Source: Psococerastis gibbosa (lineage: Eukaryota; Arthropoda; Insecta; Psocodea; Psocidae). Taken from it: a DNA stretch of 64,000 bases. The position numbers were made by a program, and so were the translations under genes. Positions 19,242 through 29,384 of this stretch are shown piece after piece. The notes beneath the pieces were generated by a model. It did not search any database and was not told where the DNA came from. It saw only the letters and a list, made by a program, of their open reading frames with translations. Location: contig OZ020493.1 in NCBI GenBank assembly GCA_963971405.1, positions 2,790,001 through 2,854,000 on the forward strand, given 5' to 3'. Within the stretch, counting starts at the first letter, position 1. Each line of letters opens with the position of its first letter.

Positions 19242-21598
19242 ATGCTAGGTACTTGCGACAGAAAGGGTGGACCAGACCACCATTGCGAACAGTTCAGCAG
19301 TTGTTCTGGGCCCAGTCCTCTAGACGCTGGATCAGCACAATTGAATTGAGAGCCAATGAAGTGCCAATCTTCAATTTTAGTTTTACTCAAAATATTTGAA
19401 ACACGATTGGCCACAAATAATTGCAGCTTAGTTACACCTAAGCGCAGCCATGACAATACGATAGTGCTATCTGTGCAAAAATAGGTTCGCTGTATCGGTA
19501 ATTCGTTAAGAAAATTCATACTACTGTATGTATTAACGAGCAGATTAGCCGCTTGTAGCTCAGTTCTTGGGACTGTCAAGCGCGATTTGACGGGCATGGT
19601 TTTACCTTTTGCCCTTATTAGGGTCATCGTCGCGTGATCCTCGTATACGCATCGAATATAAATGGCTATGCCATAGCCGGTAGACGAACCGTCCGAAAAG
19701 CAATATAACTCAAGTTTGGGGCAACCAAAACAATCTATTAGACGTGGAATACGTATTTCCTGTAAAAGTGGCAGACCGTCCATAAGAATTTGCCATTCTT
19801 TCCGCAAGTTTTCGTCGAAAACTGCATCCCAATCCATGCCAATTTCCCATAATTTGCGGAGAAATTGTCTGGTCTTTAAAGTAAAAGGGGCAATTAGTCC
19901 CATGATGTCATAACAACGTGCAATAAAGCTTAGGACTCCGCGCTTGGTATATACATAATTAAACTCAGTGACTCTATACATAAAAATATCTTTCGCTGAA
20001 GTCCAAAATAGACCCAATACCTTAATTACAGCCTTTTTGCCATGTAGATCAGTGTCCTCACATTGATCACGCGGTAGATGGAACAAGAGGCTGTGGTGAG
20101 AACTTCCAATTTTTTGGAGTTGAAAGCCACCTTTGCGCAGCAAATCGTTGACAGCAAATCGGATTTCGTCATCGCTGCCGTCTAAACTGGTAATTAAATC
20201 TTCAACATATAGCTGAGTCAGCGAAATGTTGGTACCTCTTCGGAAATTAACGCTCTCGTCAGCAATGAACTGCTTTATAGTTCGCTGTGCTAAAAATGCA
20301 CTAGGTGCCATGCTGAATAGTACACGAGTGAACTCAAGTTCCTCAGGACCACCATCAGGTGCAGACCTCCACAAAATATGCTGATAACACCTATCAGCAG
20401 GAGCAATCCCAAGCTGATTATACATTTTTCTAATGTCGGATATCAAACCAACACTTCTTTCTATGAAAGACAATAACACATCGAAAATATTAGTTTGCCA
20501 TGCTGGTCCCGTCAGCAATTGAAAATTCAGAGAGTTGCCATTCTTATCGAGGCAACGGGCATTCATAACGGGCCGCACACGAGTACAACTACTGGACCGT
20601 TTGATAACCGAATGATGAGGTAACATATACTTTGAAACGGTTCTAACCTTTTCTAGAATACCGCTTTCAAGATATTCAGCGATAAAATTCCGATACAATT
20701 TAAATTTCTCGGGCTCCTTGCATAGCCTACTTTCTAATGAAAGCAGACTCTTAAGGGATGAAAAGCTATTTTTCACCAATGGGACGGCATTTGGCTTAAA
20801 GGGTAGTCGTACCTCATTTCTGCCGTCAGCTCTACATACTGTAGTTTGTGAGTAAATATTCTCAGCCAGCTGTTCATCAGCAGAAAGTGGTATGGACTTA
20901 GGACCTTCTCCAATCTCACATAACCGCTCAACATCCTCAGTTAAATCCTGGTCTACACTTAGACCTAAAAGTGACACGGAAGCTTCGTCAGCAGTCGTAC
21001 TTCCCAGTAGCACGTAACCCAACTGAGTCCACTGCACCGTTAGCCCACCCAATCTGAGTAAAGGTTTGGAATCGCTTAAAATAGAGGAGTAGACTCTGGC
21101 TCCCAGTAGAATGTCTACGTTAGCAGGTTTATAAAAAAGGGGATCAGCCAAGGCTATATCACCTAAATGGCCACTTATATCAGAAGTGACGGGTCGAGAA
21201 GGAAGATTCCCACAGATTTGGGGAAGAACCAAAGCCTCAATCTTTTGCTTAAAATGAGGATTAACAGTTGATTCGATGGTAAAGATAACCCTTCCTTTGG
21301 TCTTAGTTGTTCCGACAATACCTCGAATGAGAGATTTGTCGTAAAACCGCTTGCAACCTAGTTGTGAAGCAGCCTTTTCTGTTATAAAACTAAGATGGCT
21401 TCCATTGTCAATTACAGTACGCATTGGAAACCCATGAATATTGACTACTGCCGTAGCCAAGAGAGCCTGTGGACCGGATGCCACCAATGCACTAGCTGGC
21501 TCTTCATAAACTGTAGGAGTCTGGCGGGGCCCTACAGTGGTACTATTAGTAGGCCTTTGCTTTCGGTCCAAAGTAGAAGAACCGCCTTTTCGGCACAA
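19238..21598 (-). CDS. Pao B protease, reverse transcriptase and RNase H
   Basis: 786 codons in the track, continuing upstream in frame to about 21720 apart from TGA 21635-21637. The protease site reads TVIDNGSHLSF (Asp about 64). Reverse transcriptase has LISDIRKMYNQL near 386 and TQLYVEDLITS near 462, where the catalytic YVDD is YVED at 464-467. RNase H has CFSDGSSTGYGIAIY, TVPRTELQAANLL, FCTDSTIVLSWL and FNCADPASRG. The frame then meets the LINE tail after WWSGPPFLSQ. The D-to-E change in the YxDD box should reduce or abolish polymerase activity. Start codon choice is arbitrary because this is a polyprotein. Confidence 0.85.
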   Translation of the reverse strand: MCRKGGSSTLDRKQRPTNSTTVGPRQTPTVYEEPASALVASGPQALLATAVVNIHGFPMRTVIDNGSHLSFITEKAASQLGCKRFYDKSLIRGIVGTTKTKGRVIFTIESTVNPHFKQKIEALVLPQICGNLPSRPVTSDISGHLGDIALADPLFYKPANVDILLGARVYSSILSDSKPLLRLGGLTVQWTQLGYVLLGSTTADEASVSLLGLSVDQDLTEDVERLCEIGEGPKSIPLSADEQLAENIYSQTTVCRADGRNEVRLPFKPNAVPLVKNSFSSLKSLLSLESRLCKEPEKFKLYRNFIAEYLESGILEKVRTVSKYMLPHHSVIKRSSSCTRVRPVMNARCLDKNGNSLNFQLLTGPAWQTNIFDVLLSFIERSVGLISDIRKMYNQLGIAPADRCYQHILWRSAPDGGPEELEFTRVLFSMAPSAFLAQRTIKQFIADESVNFRRGTNISLTQLYVEDLITSLDGSDDEIRFAVNDLLRKGGFQLQKIGSSHHSLLFHLPRDQCEDTDLHGKKAVIKVLGLFWTSAKDIFMYRVTEFNYVYTKRGVLSFIARCYDIMGLIAPFTLKTRQFLRKLWEIGMDWDAVFDENLRKEWQILMDGLPLLQEIRIPRLIDCFGCPKLELYCFSDGSSTGYGIAIYIRCVYEDHATMTLIRAKGKTMPVKSRLTVPRTELQAANLLVNTYSSMNFLNELPIQRTYFCTDSTIVLSWLRLGVTKLQLFVANRVSNILSKTKIEDWHFIGSQFNCADPASRGLGPEQLLNCSQWWSGPPFLSQVPSI

Positions 21599-21711
21599 TA
21601 GACTATTGTGTTGATTTTCTCCATCAGAGCAGTTTCAGCACAAAAATTCAACAGGGCAGTCAGCGGCCGAATGCTGAGTGCTGTTGAGGCATTTTGCACA
21701 CAATTTTATTT

Positions 21712-22848
21712 CTAAAGCTTTTCCCATCGTTTGGGAACAGTCAGCTTCAAAAGTTGCTGACACCGGTATGCAGGATGGGACCCGTTGCAAACCGGACATT
21801 TCTTGCTGATTGGACGCACTGCTTTACGAGCATTGACAGAGTCCGCAGTGTCTACCAAAAGAGCTGATTTAGGCTTAAAAGTAGCTTTCAAAGGTTTGGC
21901 TATAACCTTACCTAGGTCGGAAGCTTGTATCTTTGCCTGTAAGAATTTTATTAGGTCATGTACGTTGCATAACGCCTTAATATCTTTAAGTTGATGGTCA
22001 AATGCCCTACGGGTTTGAACATCAATTTTAGCGTAGAGCGCTTGAAAGAAGACAAATTCCGTTAAATCTTTAATTTGCATTTTATCTAATGCGCTAATTG
22101 AATTCCGAAAAGACTGAATTAAATTGCTTAAATCAGCGCTGCTCCGCCCAGACGCAAGGGGAGAGCAATTGGGCATGTTGCTGACCATGGTCGATGCCTT
22201 AAGTCTTTTATTTTCAAAATGCGATTTTAAACAATTCAATGCCAAAGCGTAATTCGCATCGCATATTGGCAAGAACTCACTGATTAAGGCTTTGGCGTCA
22301 TGCCCTAAGCTGCTTATAAGGTAATGGAATTTAACGGTAGGTGTCCAAGACGCACTACTGTTGACTAAGCTGTCAAAAACTGCATACCACATGTCGAAAT
22401 TGTGGCTTTCAGGAGTAGGGATTTCAATTGGCTTTAACAAGTTTGGGCCTAAACCACAAACAGGGCCGGAATAATTTGACACAGTTCCCTTATCCATGCC
22501 ATCAATGCCCAAAATCTGCAATTCATCACAAAGACAATAAAATTCCTCACGCTCCGCTTCAACCGATATGCGGCTGGAGGTGGAACTTCCGGAATTGATA
22601 TCCATCAGTTCAGACTCTATAGATTCGAATTGAGTGACCAATCCTTCAGCACGCTGAGATTTGGTCTTTAGAGCTCCGGGCGTGAGAGATGTGGTGCATT
22701 TTAAATATGCTAAAATTGACTTAACGTCATTAATAATCGTTGACCGTTTGTCAAGCAAAATTTGTAGCCTGCTACAATTAGACGCATCAGGGTCATTTCT
22801 AACAGTTCGCCTTCTTGTCGGTGCCATTTCCGCAATAAATGAACCCAC
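21712..22848 (-). CDS. Pao B Gag
   Basis: 378 codons from an ATG 565 bp inside the 5' LTR; a second ATG at residue 8 (MAPTRRRTVRND) is an alternative. The middle has the Pao gag signature PIEIPTPESHNFDMWYAVFD, then FHYLISSLGHDAKALI and LNCLKSHFENKR. A knuckle CPVCNGSHPAYRC lies near the C-terminus. The frame ends at TAG 21712-21714. The -1 frame continues with CAKCLNSTQHSAADC, a second knuckle, and leads into the pol frame, so the gag-pol junction involves a -1 shift near 21715-21722, either programmed or mutational. Confidence 0.8.
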   Translation of the reverse strand: MGSFIAEMAPTRRRTVRNDPDASNCSRLQILLDKRSTIINDVKSILAYLKCTTSLTPGALKTKSQRAEGLVTQFESIESELMDINSGSSTSSRISVEAEREEFYCLCDELQILGIDGMDKGTVSNYSGPVCGLGPNLLKPIEIPTPESHNFDMWYAVFDSLVNSSASWTPTVKFHYLISSLGHDAKALISEFLPICDANYALALNCLKSHFENKRLKASTMVSNMPNCSPLASGRSSADLSNLIQSFRNSISALDKMQIKDLTEFVFFQALYAKIDVQTRRAFDHQLKDIKALCNVHDLIKFLQAKIQASDLGKVIAKPLKATFKPKSALLVDTADSVNARKAVRPISKKCPVCNGSHPAYRCQQLLKLTVPKRWEKL

Positions 22849-23396
22849 AATTCACAAAAAGGAACCTAACGGGACAGGCTATACTCAATCCCCTATTTGC
22901 ACAACACAATGACTATGACACCATAAATTGACCCAAATGTCAGTTCAATAATAGAAGCCGTATAGTATCGGTACCATGTAATGGTGTCTTAACAATAAAG
23001 ACCGTAAAACCTGCCAATTCTAAAAAATCCCCCTAAAAGTATCTATTGAAAGAGGGTGACGAGAAGGTCAGATCCAGGTACCAGTCCTTGGGTAGTAATA
23101 TCCCCACGACCAATATAACGGTTACCGTTATACCCTACTCTATAACATAGGCTACTACTGATTCTAATAGGCTCAATGCCAATAATTAAATATAAAATTA
23201 TAATAAAATATAATATTGTATTATATCGTAATGCCTACGAAAATAATAATATATCAACCTTATCTAAGAGCTGATGATTGCGAGTTGTTGCGCCAGGTAG
23301 GTAAATGCAGAACTGGACAATAGCATAAAACAATCGGGGCTAGAAGTAAGGTGTAAAAAGACAAAAGAAAAAAACTATTCCGATCGTAGGACCGAT

Positions 23397-23412
23397 CTGG
23401 CTCGTTGGACCA
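23397..23412 (-). other. Primer-binding site of Pao B
   Basis: Directly next to the 5' LTR. On the minus strand it reads TGGTCCAACGAGCCAG, separated from the LTR end by one T. The leader from here to the gag ATG at 22848 has no ORF I recognise. Pao A has a closely similar site at 4729-4746. Confidence 0.7.
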
Positions 23413-23413
23413 A

Positions 23414-24045
23414 TGTGGTTTTCTGCGATAACTCAGTAAAATAAAATAAGTACCTAACTCACAACAGGGGCGTATCCTAATAAGCTAATTACTAGGAACT
23501 CCAAATTACTCTCCTGGAGGTTTAGGTACCTATGAAATGAGAGTGGACTGTATGAAAATAATTATGATTGGTAAGAGAATAAGAGAATAAGCCTACCGTA
23601 CTCTGCTTACTCGGTGGTGAAGGTGTAGTACAGTAGGTAGACCTATTATAAAATGTAATGTATAGTGTGGTGCTGTAAAGTGTCTGGGTGTATGTGTTTT
23701 GAGTGAATAGGCTACGCTACTTATCTACTGCCGGAGTCCGTGGCTTGCAAAGTATCCGCAGGAATCACAGCAGGGGCGAGCACAATAAACACTGTTTAAT
23801 ATAAAGAATAATAACACAAACAAGAAAACACTACAACCACAACTAATAAAATTAATGTAAATAACAATAGGTATATAATTAAATAAATATAGAACCTATC
23901 GGAGCCGATACAATATTAAGACTGAATTCACTAACTGTAAAATGCGGGGATGAGTACTTGTGTACCTACCCGATTTAGGGTAAGGTACCTGCGACAACAA
24001 CCCGCAACTATATTTAGCTTGTGCAATGCGAGGCATTCACGGACA
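23414..24045 (-). repeat. 5' LTR of Pao B
   Basis: 632 bp, identical by direct reading to 16353-16984. It should hold the promoter for the minus-strand element. The target duplication GAACT follows at 24046-24050. Confidence 0.95.
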
Positions 24046-24656
24046 GAACTCTTCCATTGTTCTCTCCTTCTCTGTATAAAGGCCACAAGGCCCAACAATT
24101 AACACTAGACCAAATGCGATTAGTCGTATCTTTTCCAAATATGGCCAATACTGTAAAAGATTTTATAAGTCGATGTCCTGCCTGTAACGTCACAAAATTA
24201 CCACGCTTCCCCATTCGTAATTACCTCAATAAAATACCTTGTTATGACGAGCCAGGCGCCGCATTTAACTTAGATTATTTTTCCATAGTCAGCCCATATT
24301 CAATGGCAAAATACAAATATGTCTTAATTTGTGTCGATCGCTTCTCCAGAATGATTCAGTTAATTAAAATGAAAACCCAAAGTAAGGAAGAGCTAACGGA
24401 AAAATTACAGACCAAATTATTCACTGTCTATTCAACTCCTCGTCACTTGTACCAAGACAATGGCCCACCATTTAATTCACAATTTTACAAAGATTTTGCC
24501 AAAGATCACGGTATAGAACTGCATTACAGCTTACCCTTCTTTCCACAATCTAATGGGGCTAAAGAAGCCCAAATCAGAGGTCTAAAGGCCACCCTGAAGG
24601 CCGTAATTTCCGAAACCGTACACCGGTTTTCACTTGCTCAACAACTAATGGATTAG
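24046..24656 (+). CDS. Gypsy integrase zinc finger and core (3' part of interrupted gene)
   Basis: The reading frame enters from the Pao B LTR, so the listed ATG at 24021 is not native. Real Gypsy sequence starts at the target duplication. It shows GHKAQQLTLDQMR, VSFPNMANTVKDF and CPACNVTK (zinc finger), then FNLDYFSIVSPY (first Asp), CVDRFSRMIQLI, LYQDNGPPFNSQFY (second Asp) and SLPFFPQSNGAKEAQIRGLK, where the Glu is in AKEA. All three acidic residues are present. The frame stops after AQQLMD at 24656, before the C-terminal domain. The protein would integrate Gypsy cDNA. Confidence 0.8.
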
Positions 24657-25850
24657 GTGTTATCGCTAGCGCGTCCCTTTATAAAAGCACAAATTAATGA
24701 ACAGCTTTGTCAATATTCAGAGGAAATGAGGTAGGTAAACTGTGTTACAATCATGCCTACAGCTTAACCAAATGCAATGAATATTATTTATTTAATTATT
24801 TCAGACACTGAAGTAAGTATTTGTAACGCGCCACCCCAGTACTTCTTTAAAGCTATGTCTATGAATAGGTGGTCAGTGAGTGCACCTGAGGTGTGCCACT
24901 CAGGCGACAGATACAACGAAAAGGTTTGGTTGAATAGCCGTAGGCAGCTCCGCGAGTTAGCCCTAATTGTTTATTAACGCACCACAAACCTAGTAGTAAT
25001 AATGTGGACTGGTTTTAACAGTTTCTTAACTTCATTCAGCAAAAATACAATAGATTAGGGGAAGGCTCACCGCATCTCCATGCATGTAATAGTAGGCTTA
25101 CTTATTTTGCATTACATCATCGTTTGTGGACCAGGTAGTGGTGGTGGAGGTCCATTTAAAGGGTAGTCATTCTCGCCTCTCGCCGCGATCCCAAGGGTTG
25201 AAGGCCGTTTACTCCATCCCCCCTTTCATGTCCGTCATGGCTTTAAGATTACCCTCGGATCCATTATGACCTGACCTACAATCAACCATTATTCATCACG
25301 CAAACACAACTTGCATGATACGACTTTACCATTCTGTCGAATCATGTAAGTAGGCCTAACTCTACGTAAGCTGTTAATATTTTGGTCTCACTAATTCTGT
25401 GTTCTTCTCAATCTATTAAATTTTGTTGCAGCAGTTATCCTGGCAATTAATTTTATCTGGACAATATATTACAGCCTAATGGACATACCTTTTCCAAACG
25501 AAGTTTTAGAAATTCTCGAACTTCTCCTCTTATCCGTTACCCAAGCCGCTAGATCATGGACTAGCTCAACCGTTACAGAAAAATATTTTTGGAGGAAAGT
25601 GAATACATAGAAATAGGAATAAAAATAACTCTATAAACACTAATTACTGCTATTAGGTCTTCATAACATAATTTCAGGTGTCCATATGCCAAAGTAAGTT
25701 AATATTTTATGGAATAACTTATGTGAGCTAAGCGTAGTCTAAGTTAGGATAAGGCAGTTTCATAACCATTAAAAACACATATATTGAACATAAGAGGAAC
25801 GTATGAAAAACGTTTAAAAACGTAAGAAATACGTAGGACAAAGCTTAGAT
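24657..25850 (+). other. Gypsy 3' region; no confirmed gene, two exon-like frames
   Basis: Expected to hold the integrase C-terminus and the 3' LTR, neither of which I can recognise. Two small frames stand out. ATG at 25080 opens a 28-codon frame with a hydrophobic start resembling a signal peptide (MHVIVGLLILHYIIVCG). At about 25421 a pyrimidine-rich TTTTGTTGCAG acceptor is followed by an open frame with a hydrophobic segment (VILAINFIWTIYYSL), ending at TAG near 25609 just before AATAAA. They could be degenerate env-like exons or chance. Confidence 0.3.
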
Positions 25851-26048
25851 CAGTGCCGGATTAACCCGCGTGGGCACAAGAAATGTGGGGGCAGTGGGTG
25901 CAAACGTTTAATTTCCCTCTAATTTCAACTCTTATCTTTTTATATTTTTATTTTTAAAAAAATCTCGTTTATATATTATATAATATTAGGCATTTTTGTG
26001 GGAGCCGTGGGCCTGTGCCCCAAGTGCCCATGTGTTAATCAGGCACTG
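25851..26048. mobile_element. hAT-type MITE, 198 bp
   Basis: Terminal inverted repeats CAGTGCCGGATTAACCCGCG on the left and, read inverted, CAGTGCCTGATTAACACATG on the right. Flanks of 8 bp, GCTTAGAT and GTTGAGAT, match at 6 of 8 positions, consistent with an old hAT target duplication. There is no coding capacity. Confidence 0.75.
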
Positions 26049-26400
26049 GTTGAGATCCTTGTTGTCAATAGAAAAAAATGTATACACAATAATTTCTTAA
26101 TTTCATTTGGTAGAACGGGTCAAAAACTTAAACCGGTTTAGGTCTCTGGATCATCGGTGTTGGCTGCTGGGCTATGGGACGGTTCAGGATTATATTGGAC
26201 GTAAAAACCGGGGCAATAGGGCAGCTCAGGTTTGGGGGGTTGACGCGCAGGTTCTGACCCAAAAAAGGGTAACTGGTAGAGGGAGTATTCAGAAGACGAT
26301 CCAACGTGCAAGCGCTTAGCGAAAGGTTCGGAGTCGGAGTCGGAGTTAAATGAGTCTTTAGAACGAAGAATTCCGGCATTTGCATACATCATGACCGGTC

Positions 26401-26493
26401 TCAACAGGATCGGCTTCTCATTCCGCTCCAATGCGAGTTTGGCAGGCGCAACTGGCTGTCATCACCGTCATATATCGTCGACTCTGTTGGAGC
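26401..26493 (-). CDS. Candidate last exon of an unidentified minus-strand gene
   Basis: A strong acceptor (TTTTTTTATCTTTCCAG on the minus strand) precedes a 30-codon phase-0 frame starting APTESTIYDGDDSQ and ending MRSRSC then TGA. Two other exon-like blocks on this strand (30006-30131 and 53775-53882) are also phase 0 at both ends, so the three could be joined. An overlapping minus-strand frame (26138-26431, Ser/Pro-rich) is an alternative reading of the same region. I do not recognise the protein; it is acidic and Ser/Thr-rich. Confidence 0.3.
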   Translation of the reverse strand, partial: APTESTIYDGDDSQLRLPNSHWSGMRSRSC

Positions 26494-27271
26494 CTGGAAA
26501 GATAAAAAAAAAAGACAAATCGTTCAAACAATCGAAAACATCAATATCCGGAGATAGCGTTGAGGGCAGTACTGTAGCATGTACCGTTATGGGGCCCCAT
26601 TGGGATAACTTGCTGAATGCTGAACCTGTGTTTCTGGAAGAAATTTGTCTTTGTGAGCTATTTGAACACTATGAATGTGTATCCCGCAGCTACTATGTTC
26701 GAAGGTCTCAATCGCAGTGTACATATAATAGTTATTACCAATAATCCCGCCAAAATCTACAAACACTTGTTTAGGTCTGACCAGAGTTGGCAAGTTTGTG
26801 ATGCGGATACTGATAGGCTACTCTACGGGAACAAATATATCAAAGTAAAAACTGGACTGGACAGTAGCAGAAAGAGCTACCTGAGGTAAGGGAAGTTGTA
26901 ACCAAGGGGGAGGGCAAAGCGAAAGTTACAAAAATGAGGCCAACCGGTGTACATTAAGCCAAAAGCAGTATTGGCTACCAAACCAATTTTGAGAACAAAT
27001 GTGCAAATCCTTCAAAAAACGATATGGCACCAGACATGATCTACCATAATATTTGAGAACTATTAAAATGCAATGCAAGCATGAAAAAATTTTCCAACGG
27101 GGGAGACCCCCGGACCCCATTAGTTCGCAATTACTATAATAAAAAAATATTAAAATATGCAAATTTTATTTTTATTCTCCTGTAATTCTAATTATAAAAA
27201 ATTGTAGCGGGGGCCCCACTGCTCTATGTCTTGCGTAAGGGCCCTCCAAAATTTGATTTGTTACGCCACTG
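26494..27271. other. No gene recognised
   Basis: AT-rich sequence. A GGGGGAGACCCCCGG palindrome at about 27102-27116 recalls the G-rich hAT repeat family. Short plus and minus frames overlap each other without family motifs. Confidence 0.4.
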
Positions 27272-27418
27272 CATAGAGTCAACTTTGAAGGGACAGAACC
27301 GCCTGCTTTACACGCCCTCCAAATTCTAAAGCACGACCTGAAAATGAAGCGAGTTCGGGGTTCGAACCAACAAAATTTCGACTGAAAGTCAGAATCCGTA
27401 CCACTACTCCACACATCC
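27272..27418 (-). mobile_element. SINE fragment, tRNA-derived (3' truncated)
   Basis: Matches the SINE copies at 36213-36427 and 48978-49192. It carries CCGCCTGCTTTACACGCCCT, the Pol III B-box as GGTTCGAACC (reverse orientation) and the head end ACTACTCCACACATCC. The TTTA tail part is missing. Confidence 0.65.
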
Positions 27419-27541
27419 TTTATTTCTATCCTATCTGCTAAACGTTTAGGCCAATACACCATCCGTTTTTTTTTACTGATTCCACCACCTATGTGACATG
27501 TACGACATGTAGAGTAGTGGGAAGAACTCTGTCTTTCCCCT

Positions 27542-27802
27542 TAGTGCTGACGACTAATTTTTTCTCCTTACCTTAGGTTCCGGGTCGGCGTAGAGAAGGT
27601 CTGGGCGCCCAGCTGGTGTTCGTTGACCCGTACCGTTCGGTAGAAGAATATAAAACAATAAAAATAATAGTAGTAAAAAGTAAAGTGAATTGACAGTGCG
27701 GATGGTTTGTTAGGTAAATCGAGACTGAGTTACGTCGTATAATGGAGGCGCGCTTTGCCGCTGCTTGATATGAACATGTCACTATATGATTAGTTACGAG
27801 TA
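27542..27802 (-). repeat. 3' LTR of Pao D
   Basis: 261 bp, about 90 percent or more similar by eye to 29385-29630. It differs mainly by small indels, including extra bases near 27730-27760. It is older than the Pao B insertion. Confidence 0.8.
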
Positions 27803-27934
27803 ACCTCCCCCCTGAATTTGAGGGTAAACCCGTAAAATGTATAAAGTATTAACAAAGTATTAATAAAATAAATAACTATATGTGTCTGTATACTTTTTCG
27901 AATGCTGACAGTATGGTTATTTATAGAGATATAT

Positions 27935-28548
27935 TTAATTTATATTTGAATGGGGCACGAGAACCACCGATCGTAGTGCCCATTTTTTGACTCCACTGCG
28001 CGTTTTTATTTCAACGGTTCTTGCCACATAACTTGAGTCTGGATATAACTTTTGGATAATTCCCAGGCCCCAGTAGCCAGGTACTGAGAATTTCCCCGAT
28101 AGGGACGGAATCCATACGAGATCGCCTACTTTAACGTCGGCGTTATTGCCCTTTGGCCATTTAAGTTTTTGCATATACGGTATGTATTAAGAACTTCACG
28201 ATGGAATGTTTTCCAGAATTGCTGTATGATAGATCTTAGTTTATAAAATGATTTACGCAGAGGCATGGGTTCATCGTTTACTAAAGTAGGTGCCGAATCG
28301 ACATGACCTCCAGTCAACATATGACCGGGTGACAACATTAGAGCAGGGTCTGTTGTGTCGAATAGAGTCGGACCAATGTAGGGCCGACTGTTGACTAGAC
28401 CTTCAACATTAACAAATAATGTTATAAGATCTTGTGTAGGTGCAATGGTTCTACAATTAAACAATACAATACAATATTTTATTACAGGGATCTCGAATTT
28501 TGATGCATGATGACTCAACAGAATCGCATGAAAATACGAGGTAATCAA
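27935..28548 (-). pseudogene. Pao D integrase C-terminal remnant
   Basis: Two overlapping frames (28126-28548 and 27935-28174). The first shows APTQDLITLFVNVEGLVNSR, SPGHMLTGG and LRSIIQQFWKTFHREVLNTY. The second shows KWPKGNNADVKVGDLVWIPS and WGLGIIQKLYPDSSYVART, ending PHSNIN. Together they form the C-terminal domain of a Pao integrase, split by one frameshift around 28130-28170. The catalytic core is missing. Confidence 0.75.
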
Positions 28549-28708
28549 TAAATCGGTTTTTGTTTAAAACTGACGCAGCAACGTGAAATTCTTTTTCGTT
28601 TTCCAGAGTAAGTTGCTTAACACAACGTAGGGCTATATATGGGCTACAAGTAAGACCATAGCAGAGATGATTTAACTTACTTTCAGTCACTGAGCCGTCA
28701 GGGGACAC
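28457..28708 (-). pseudogene. Pao D reverse transcriptase remnant
   Basis: Reads LNHLCYGLTCSPYIALRCVK, QLTLENEKEFHVAASVL and YLVFSCDSVESS. This is the Pao RT palm just before and around the YxDD box, which is degraded to IDYLVF. It sits between the gag remnant and the integrase remnant in normal order, so large pieces on both sides were lost. Confidence 0.7.
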
Positions 28709-28839
28709 CTAACTGTTTTTATTGAGACGTGTCAGAATGTGAATTTTTTCAGAATCTGAAGGTGAAGTCGAATACTTCGATAAAACGTGTGGATATCGCA
28801 CATGAGACATACCGCAGATAACCTACAGGCTATTAGCAC

Positions 28840-28995
28840 TTAATTTATATCTCTCTGCAACTTTGGACCAGTATGTAGAATGGAATTTAACTGTAGATTA
28901 TTGCCGCTGACTTCCGCTTGGAGCGAAATTAAAATCTGTTCAGCTGTAGGTTCTTCATGACCCGTGTCGTTATGGTCACTGCCACTTTCACTCAT
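28840..28995 (-). pseudogene. Pao D Gag N-terminus
   Basis: An ATG-started 51-codon frame beginning MSESGSDHNDTGHEEPTAEQ and ending in TAA after GPKLQRDIN. Its position, about 390 bp inside the 5' LTR, and its acidic start fit a Pao gag N-terminus. The rest of gag is absent. There is no conserved motif, so the call rests on context. Confidence 0.5.
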
Positions 28996-29384
28996 TGTTG
29001 ATTGTGAAAGTAATAGAAAAAATAATTGATTATGTCTTAATTAATTAAGAAAAAATGCATATATATTATATATACATATAATTATAAAAGCAGCAAAGAA
29101 AATCAGAACAGTTGCTAGTTGGTACCCGACTGAGACAAGTAGGTACCTACTGTAGGGCGTAACAGCAATTGCGCAAATTTTTAGAATTAGTACGCAAGTA
29201 ACATGGCAGAACAGTATTAGGAACAGTACATCTACGACAAACTGTTGCCAAGAGATGTACGGTACACAGTATACAGAAAATCTAGAGCACTTATAACGAG
29301 TGAAAACTGTAGCAAGTAGCAACAAATGCAACTCAGCCCATAGATAGTGGACTGTAAAATTGACGGCTCGAAGGAGCATAAAAT

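Larger units (their letters stand above)
16353..24045 (-). mobile_element. BEL/Pao LTR retrotransposon B, complete with both LTRs
   Basis: Two 632-bp direct repeats (16353-16984 and 23414-24045), TG...CA type, read identical throughout. The 5-bp target duplication GAACT is at 16348-16352 and 24046-24050. The body is on the minus strand: gag, protease, RT, RNase H, integrase. The insertion splits a Gypsy integrase gene, whose frame resumes at 24046. The body has a frame shift, a TGA at 21635-21637, a TAG at 17711-17713 and a LINE tail at about 18799-19241, so it cannot make its own proteins even though the LTRs imply a very recent insertion. Confidence 0.95.
9137..24656 (+). mobile_element. 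Gypsy/Ty3-type retrotransposon, broken by nested insertions
   Basis: Plus-strand gag (9399-10888), protease (11036-11635), reverse transcriptase and RNase H (13288-15325), integrase N-terminus (15335-15547) and integrase core (24046-24656) are collinear pieces of one element. The gaps hold a DNA element at 11639-13281, an unclassified repeat at about 15548-16347 and Pao B at 16353-24045. Across the first and third gap the Gypsy sequence resumes directly after a target duplication, so those breaks are insertions, not rearrangements. No 3' LTR was identified by eye between 24.66 and 25.85 kb. Confidence 0.8.

Noticed and set aside
26138..26431. 97-residue Ser/Pro-rich minus-strand frame as a separate gene
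   Set aside because: Its start is TTG, there is no family match, and an overlapping spliced reading at 26401-26493 explains the region at least as well.
29041..29379. 112-residue hydrophobic minus-strand frame resembling a membrane protein
   Set aside because: It lies in the AT-rich leader between Pao D LTR and gag, has no motif, and hydrophobic residues follow from T-rich codons.
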